The notes under the pieces were generated by a model. It saw only the letters and a list, made by a program, of their open reading frames with translations. It made no database searches and was not told the origin of the DNA. From positions 124,001-188,000 of the forward strand of contig CAJUBA010000001.1 of NCBI GenBank assembly GCA_910584635.1: 64,000 nucleotides of DNA, in the 5' to 3' direction. Position 1 is the first letter of the stretch. Each line of letters begins with the position of its first letter. The translations under genes were made by a program, and so were the position numbers. Source of the DNA: an uncultured Christensenella sp. Lineage in GTDB: Bacteria > Bacillota > Clostridia > Christensenellales > UBA3700. Below are positions 60,794-64,000 of this stretch, piece after piece.

Positions 60794-63046
60794 TGAATAA
60801 AGTCCCGATATCAATGAATTTGAATAGAATTTTAACGGTGAGCCTATTATTTCTGTATTAACGTCGTCTAAATAATAGGGGATTACGGTTATTTTATTTC
60901 CAAAAAATCTGTCGACGTCTACTTGTATATCCGCGCGACCGCTCATGTTCTTAATATCTTCAATGAGGTATTCGCCTTTTGCGAAGTCTCGTTTGTATAT
61001 TTTATAACCTAATTTCGGATTAAACTCAAAACTTATAGTTACTTTTCCGCTATTTTGTTCGAATTCTATATCGTCAATAGATAATCTGTCATAGGTCGTA
61101 TCTTTTTCGATAGGGATACATTTTTGAGAGAATAGCACTTTGACGGTGCTTTTTTGCGGAGCGTTTTGACTTGCCAATACTATTTTGTTTAGTTGCTCAT
61201 AGGAGTATTTATCTATATTCAACTCTTCAATTCCATCCGGTATCTCGAAATTTGCGGGAGAGGAATTATTGTAGTATAGCGAGGCAAAGTTTTTCATCAT
61301 TAAAGTCGTTGTTCCGCCGCCTGTTTGGGAGGCTTCCATTGCATTGTCGCCTTGCCAAAATAGCATGGTATCCGATTCTGTATAGCCGACGGCGTAAATA
61401 TCGCTATTAAACGCCTTGTTTTCCATAGAAACAGTCCCTGTTTTGCAAGCGATTTGAAAATCAAGATTTTTTAACTTCTTGGCGGTTCCGTTCTTGCTGC
61501 AATTTATAAGCATATCGGTCATAAGATAACTGCTTTGTTCGTCAAAAACTCGTTTTGCTATATTATTTTCAGCGGAATATAAGGTATTTCCGTTAGAATC
61601 AGTTATTTTCTTTATAAAAGACGGGGATTTGTAAAGTCCGTAATTTGCAAGCGTAGCGTATCCGCCTAATAGTTCTATCATATTCATTCCGTACGTCATG
61701 CCGCCTAGCGCAAGAGCAAGGTTTTTATCTTCCTCTACAATTGGAATATGCATTTTCGTTAAATAATCGGCGGAAGTCTGGCATCCGAGTTGCTGCATGA
61801 TTTTTACCGAAGGAATATTTAGCGAATATGCGACGCAGTCGTACGCGCTAGTCCAACCGTAATATATATCTTTGTAGTTTGAGGGGGAGTAGTTGCCGAA
61901 CGTTGTCGGTTCGTCTAAAAATTTTGCGCCGGGACTGATTATTCCTTGGTCAAGCGCAGGGGCGTAACAAGCCAACGGTTTTATAGTTGAGCCTACCTGT
62001 CTTTTGAAATCAAAAATATTTACGTTGTTTTTAGATGCAAGCGCTTTAATTCCGTAAGAAGAATTATCGCATAATATTCCTATTCCTGACGTTGCACTGT
62101 CTTGGTAATAGGCTGCGTTGGTTACGGTAGAGTATAGTTTTTTCTGCGAGTCGTTATCATAGAAAGTGTATATATTATATCCGCTGTTTGCAAGATTTTT
62201 ATCGGAAATTTTGAGAATTTCACATGCTTCGATAAGTGTTGCGTTTAGATAATTTTTGTCTAATGTATTCTCAATTATATTGTTTTGTATAATAATATCG
62301 CTATTTATATAACTATCATAAATGTTTTGAGAGATTTTATTTTGTTCTAACATCAATTTAAGAACAGTTCTTGCTCTCGTTATGGAATTGGAATAATTGT
62401 TAATAGGATTGTATTTTGTCGGACTTTTTACGATTCCGGCAAGCATTGCGCATTCCAGCGCGTTTAGTTGGATCGGCTCTTTTCCGAAAAATCTCATAGA
62501 TGCATTTTTTATTCCGTATTCGCCGCTGCCGAAATAGAGCATATTGAGATAATATTCCATAATTTGTTCTTTGGAAAGGGTTTTTTCAAGTTTTATTGCA
62601 GTCTGCATTTCTTTGAATTTTCTTGAAAATGTCTGCTCGCTACTCAAATATGTGTTTTTCACAAGTTGTTGAGTAATGGTTGACGCGCCTTGAGTTCTGT
62701 TTCCTTTTAGATTATTTAACATTGCGCCGGCGATTCTGACATAATCCACGCCGTGATGAGAATAGAATCTCTTGTCTTCTACGGCTATAAAAGCGTCTGC
62801 TAGAAGTTGAGGAATTTGAGAATAATCGACATATTCTTGACTTTTTCTATCCATAATGATTTGGTCGTCGCCGTCATAAATATTTAGAGAATTTTGAGTT
62901 TTTCCAAGTAAGTTCATATCCGGTTCTTCTCCTCCGAAATACAGTGTCCCGAAAAAAACGCTGAGCGCAATTACGGATATAGCAATCATAATTCCCGCAG
63001 TAACGAGTAAAGTTTTTATAATTTTTCTTTTATTATTTTTTTTCAT
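60791..63046 (-). CDS. Class A penicillin-binding protein (PBP1-like transglycosylase/transpeptidase)
   Basis: 751 residues. Membrane anchor (about 10-36). The GT51 domain has catalytic Glu90 in VEDKRFYSHHGVDY and the GASTITQQLVKN motif. The transpeptidase has STIK in GSTIKPLACY (near 350), an SLN motif in AYSLN, and KTG in ACKTGTV (near 535). A further domain of about 120 residues closes it. The region upstream lacks a Shine-Dalgarno and is shared with the miaB promoter. Could be a vegetative or sporulation PBP; the sequence does not decide. Confidence 0.94.
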   Translation of the reverse strand: MKKNNKRKIIKTLLVTAGIMIAISVIALSVFFGTLYFGGEEPDMNLLGKTQNSLNIYDGDDQIIMDRKSQEYVDYSQIPQLLADAFIAVEDKRFYSHHGVDYVRIAGAMLNNLKGNRTQGASTITQQLVKNTYLSSEQTFSRKFKEMQTAIKLEKTLSKEQIMEYYLNMLYFGSGEYGIKNASMRFFGKEPIQLNALECAMLAGIVKSPTKYNPINNYSNSITRARTVLKLMLEQNKISQNIYDSYINSDIIIQNNIIENTLDKNYLNATLIEACEILKISDKNLANSGYNIYTFYDNDSQKKLYSTVTNAAYYQDSATSGIGILCDNSSYGIKALASKNNVNIFDFKRQVGSTIKPLACYAPALDQGIISPGAKFLDEPTTFGNYSPSNYKDIYYGWTSAYDCVAYSLNIPSVKIMQQLGCQTSADYLTKMHIPIVEEDKNLALALGGMTYGMNMIELLGGYATLANYGLYKSPSFIKKITDSNGNTLYSAENNIAKRVFDEQSSYLMTDMLINCSKNGTAKKLKNLDFQIACKTGTVSMENKAFNSDIYAVGYTESDTMLFWQGDNAMEASQTGGGTTTLMMKNFASLYYNNSSPANFEIPDGIEELNIDKYSYEQLNKIVLASQNAPQKSTVKVLFSQKCIPIEKDTTYDRLSIDDIEFEQNSGKVTISFEFNPKLGYKIYKRDFAKGEYLIEDIKNMSGRADIQVDVDRFFGNKITVIPYYLDDVNTEIIGSPLKFYSNSLISGLYS

Positions 63047-63061
63047 TATAATACTTAATAC

Positions 63062-63090
63062 TTGTCTTTTCCCTCTTTTTTCGATATAAT
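63062..63090 (+). promoter_or_regulatory. Predicted promoter of miaB, implying a leaderless mRNA
   Basis: TTGTCT and TATAAT, 17-nt spacer; the -10 ends 6 nt before the ATG at 63097 and no Shine-Dalgarno is present. It lies in the 50-nt gap between the divergent PBP and miaB. Confidence 0.65.
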
Positions 63091-63096
63091 TGTTAT

Positions 63097-64000
63097 ATGC
63101 AAAAGTATAAGATTATTACATACGGATGTCAGATGAACATTCATGAATCGGAGAAGATTGCGGGAACGCTCGAGGATTTGGGGTACTCGATGTGTGAAAG
63201 TACGGAAGATGCGGACATTATTGTTTTCAATACTTGTTGTATAAGAGATAATGCCGAAAAGCGCGCTTTGGGCAATATCGGAGCGATTAAACACTTGAAA
63301 AAAGCGAAGCCGGGGTTGATTATTGCCGTTGTAGGCTGTATGACGCAACAAGACGGAGCGGGATTGAATCTCAGAGCGAAATATCCTTACGTCGATATAG
63401 TATTGGGTACAAATAATCTTTTCGAATTGGAAAGTTGTATTAAAAAAATTAAACAAAGCGGAAATAAAAGCGTATTGATAGACCCAAATGAATATCCGCA
63501 GGTTTTGGAAAACGAAAAAATCTACCGTACCAGCGGTTGCAATGCGTGGCTGAATATCATGTACGGATGCAATAATTTCTGCACATATTGTATCGTTCCT
63601 TATGTGAGAGGAAGAGAAAGAAGCCGCAAAATGGCTAATATTATTGATGAATTCAAGAGTTTATTAGACCAAGGATATAAAGAAATTACGCTTTTGGGGC
63701 AAAACGTCAATTCTTACGGACACGATTTATCGGACGGAAGCAATTTTGCAACTCTTCTTGAAAAAATTTCGCAAATTAACGGAAAATACAGAGTTAGATT
63801 TATGACTTCTCATCCTAAGGATCTTAATAGAGAAGTAATTGACATTATTGCACAAAGTTCTAATATTTGTAATAATATCCATTTGCCTATTCAGTCGGGT
63901 TCAAATAAAATACTTAAACTTATGAACAGGCATTATACCAGAGAGTATTATTTGGACACGGTAGAAGCGATAAAGTCCAAAATACCGGATTGCGGTATTA
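63097..64000 (+). CDS. miaB: tRNA-2-methylthio-N6-dimethylallyladenosine synthase MiaB (3' end outside window)
   Basis: The frame runs open to the window edge (301 codons visible of about 440). It adds a methylthio group to A37 of tRNAs after isopentenylation. The N-terminal domain has cluster cysteines in TYGCQMNIHES, FNTCCIRDNA and VGCMTQQ; the radical SAM motif is CNNFCTYC followed by IVPYVRGRERSR, and LLGQNVNSYG follows. GCQMN marks MiaB rather than RimO. The C-terminal TRAM domain lies beyond the window. Start codon as in the leaderless genes listed here. Confidence 0.95.
   Translation, partial: MQKYKIITYGCQMNIHESEKIAGTLEDLGYSMCESTEDADIIVFNTCCIRDNAEKRALGNIGAIKHLKKAKPGLIIAVVGCMTQQDGAGLNLRAKYPYVDIVLGTNNLFELESCIKKIKQSGNKSVLIDPNEYPQVLENEKIYRTSGCNAWLNIMYGCNNFCTYCIVPYVRGRERSRKMANIIDEFKSLLDQGYKEITLLGQNVNSYGHDLSDGSNFATLLEKISQINGKYRVRFMTSHPKDLNREVIDIIAQSSNICNNIHLPIQSGSNKILKLMNRHYTREYYLDTVEAIKSKIPDCGI

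Overview
The window is AT-rich bacterial chromosome from an endospore-forming member of the Bacillota, most likely an anaerobic, uncultured-type Clostridia lineage. Supporting signs are a spoIIAA-spoIIAB-sigF-spoVAC-spoVAD-spoVAE operon, yunB, gerW/ytfJ, a ylxY-type deacetylase, an isolated Spo0A effector domain, RNase Y, a T-box leader, strong Shine-Dalgarno sites, an oxygen-independent hemZ and a Na+-pumping decarboxylase cluster. Nearly every gene reads on the + strand. Only two blocks are on the - strand: 20401-21410 and the penicillin-binding protein at 60791-63046. There is no phage, insertion sequence, integrase or CRISPR array.

Layout. 1-4673: stringent-response rel (5' end outside the window), dtd, an MBL-fold hydrolase and hemZ. 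4768-11330: rpsO, pnp, two tandem leucine-rich-repeat genes, a ylxY-like deacetylase and an M16 peptidase; this is the Bacillus rpsO-pnp-ylxY-mlpA neighbourhood with the repeat pair inserted. 11538-20375: ftsK/spoIIIE, pgsA, rimO, a shortened cinA, recA and rny. 20401-21410 (-): an orphan Spo0A C-terminal domain followed by a small membrane protein. 21513-28281: a D-Ala-D-Ala carboxypeptidase, a site-2 protease, scpA, scpB, DUF2953, gerW, a second carboxypeptidase and rluB. 28351-33755: a biotin-dependent carboxyltransferase / Na+ pump operon. 33786-39479: surE, an HI0933-type flavoprotein, a cmk-plsC fusion and an ispH-rpsA fusion. 39550-40256: six tRNA genes (Pro, Met, Asp, Phe, Thr, Tyr). 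40283-45024: an accessory stretch of small, mostly single-gene units, including an isochorismatase-family pseudogene with two in-frame TAA codons and a structured leader before a small unknown gene. 45163-49359: the sporulation operon and yunB. 49404-53188: T-box-controlled pheS-pheT. 53245-60793: a U32 peptidase-family gene, mutS2, a PH-like membrane protein, a cysteine desulfurase and thiI. 60791-64000: a class A PBP divergent from miaB, which runs off the right edge.

How the genes work together. Three themes dominate: translation and RNA metabolism (rel, dtd, rpsO, pnp, rny, rimO, rluB, miaB, thiI, pheST, tRNAs), chromosome upkeep and segregation (ftsK, recA, scpAB, mutS2), and sporulation and cell wall. 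The biotin operon would join a carboxyl-CoA partner, a pyruvate/oxaloacetate carboxyltransferase, a biotin carrier and a sodium-exporting decarboxylase. The most noteworthy observations are: four genes whose -10 box lies only 5-6 nt before the start codon with no ribosome-binding site (a leaderless class); the orphan Spo0A effector domain paired with a membrane protein; the cmk-plsC fusion beside ispH-rpsA; the cinA gene lacking its MoaB-like domain; a 43-codon gene where spoVAA-spoVAB would sit in Bacillus; and the structured leader at 41622-41692. All functional calls come from reading motifs and gene order; no database search was run.
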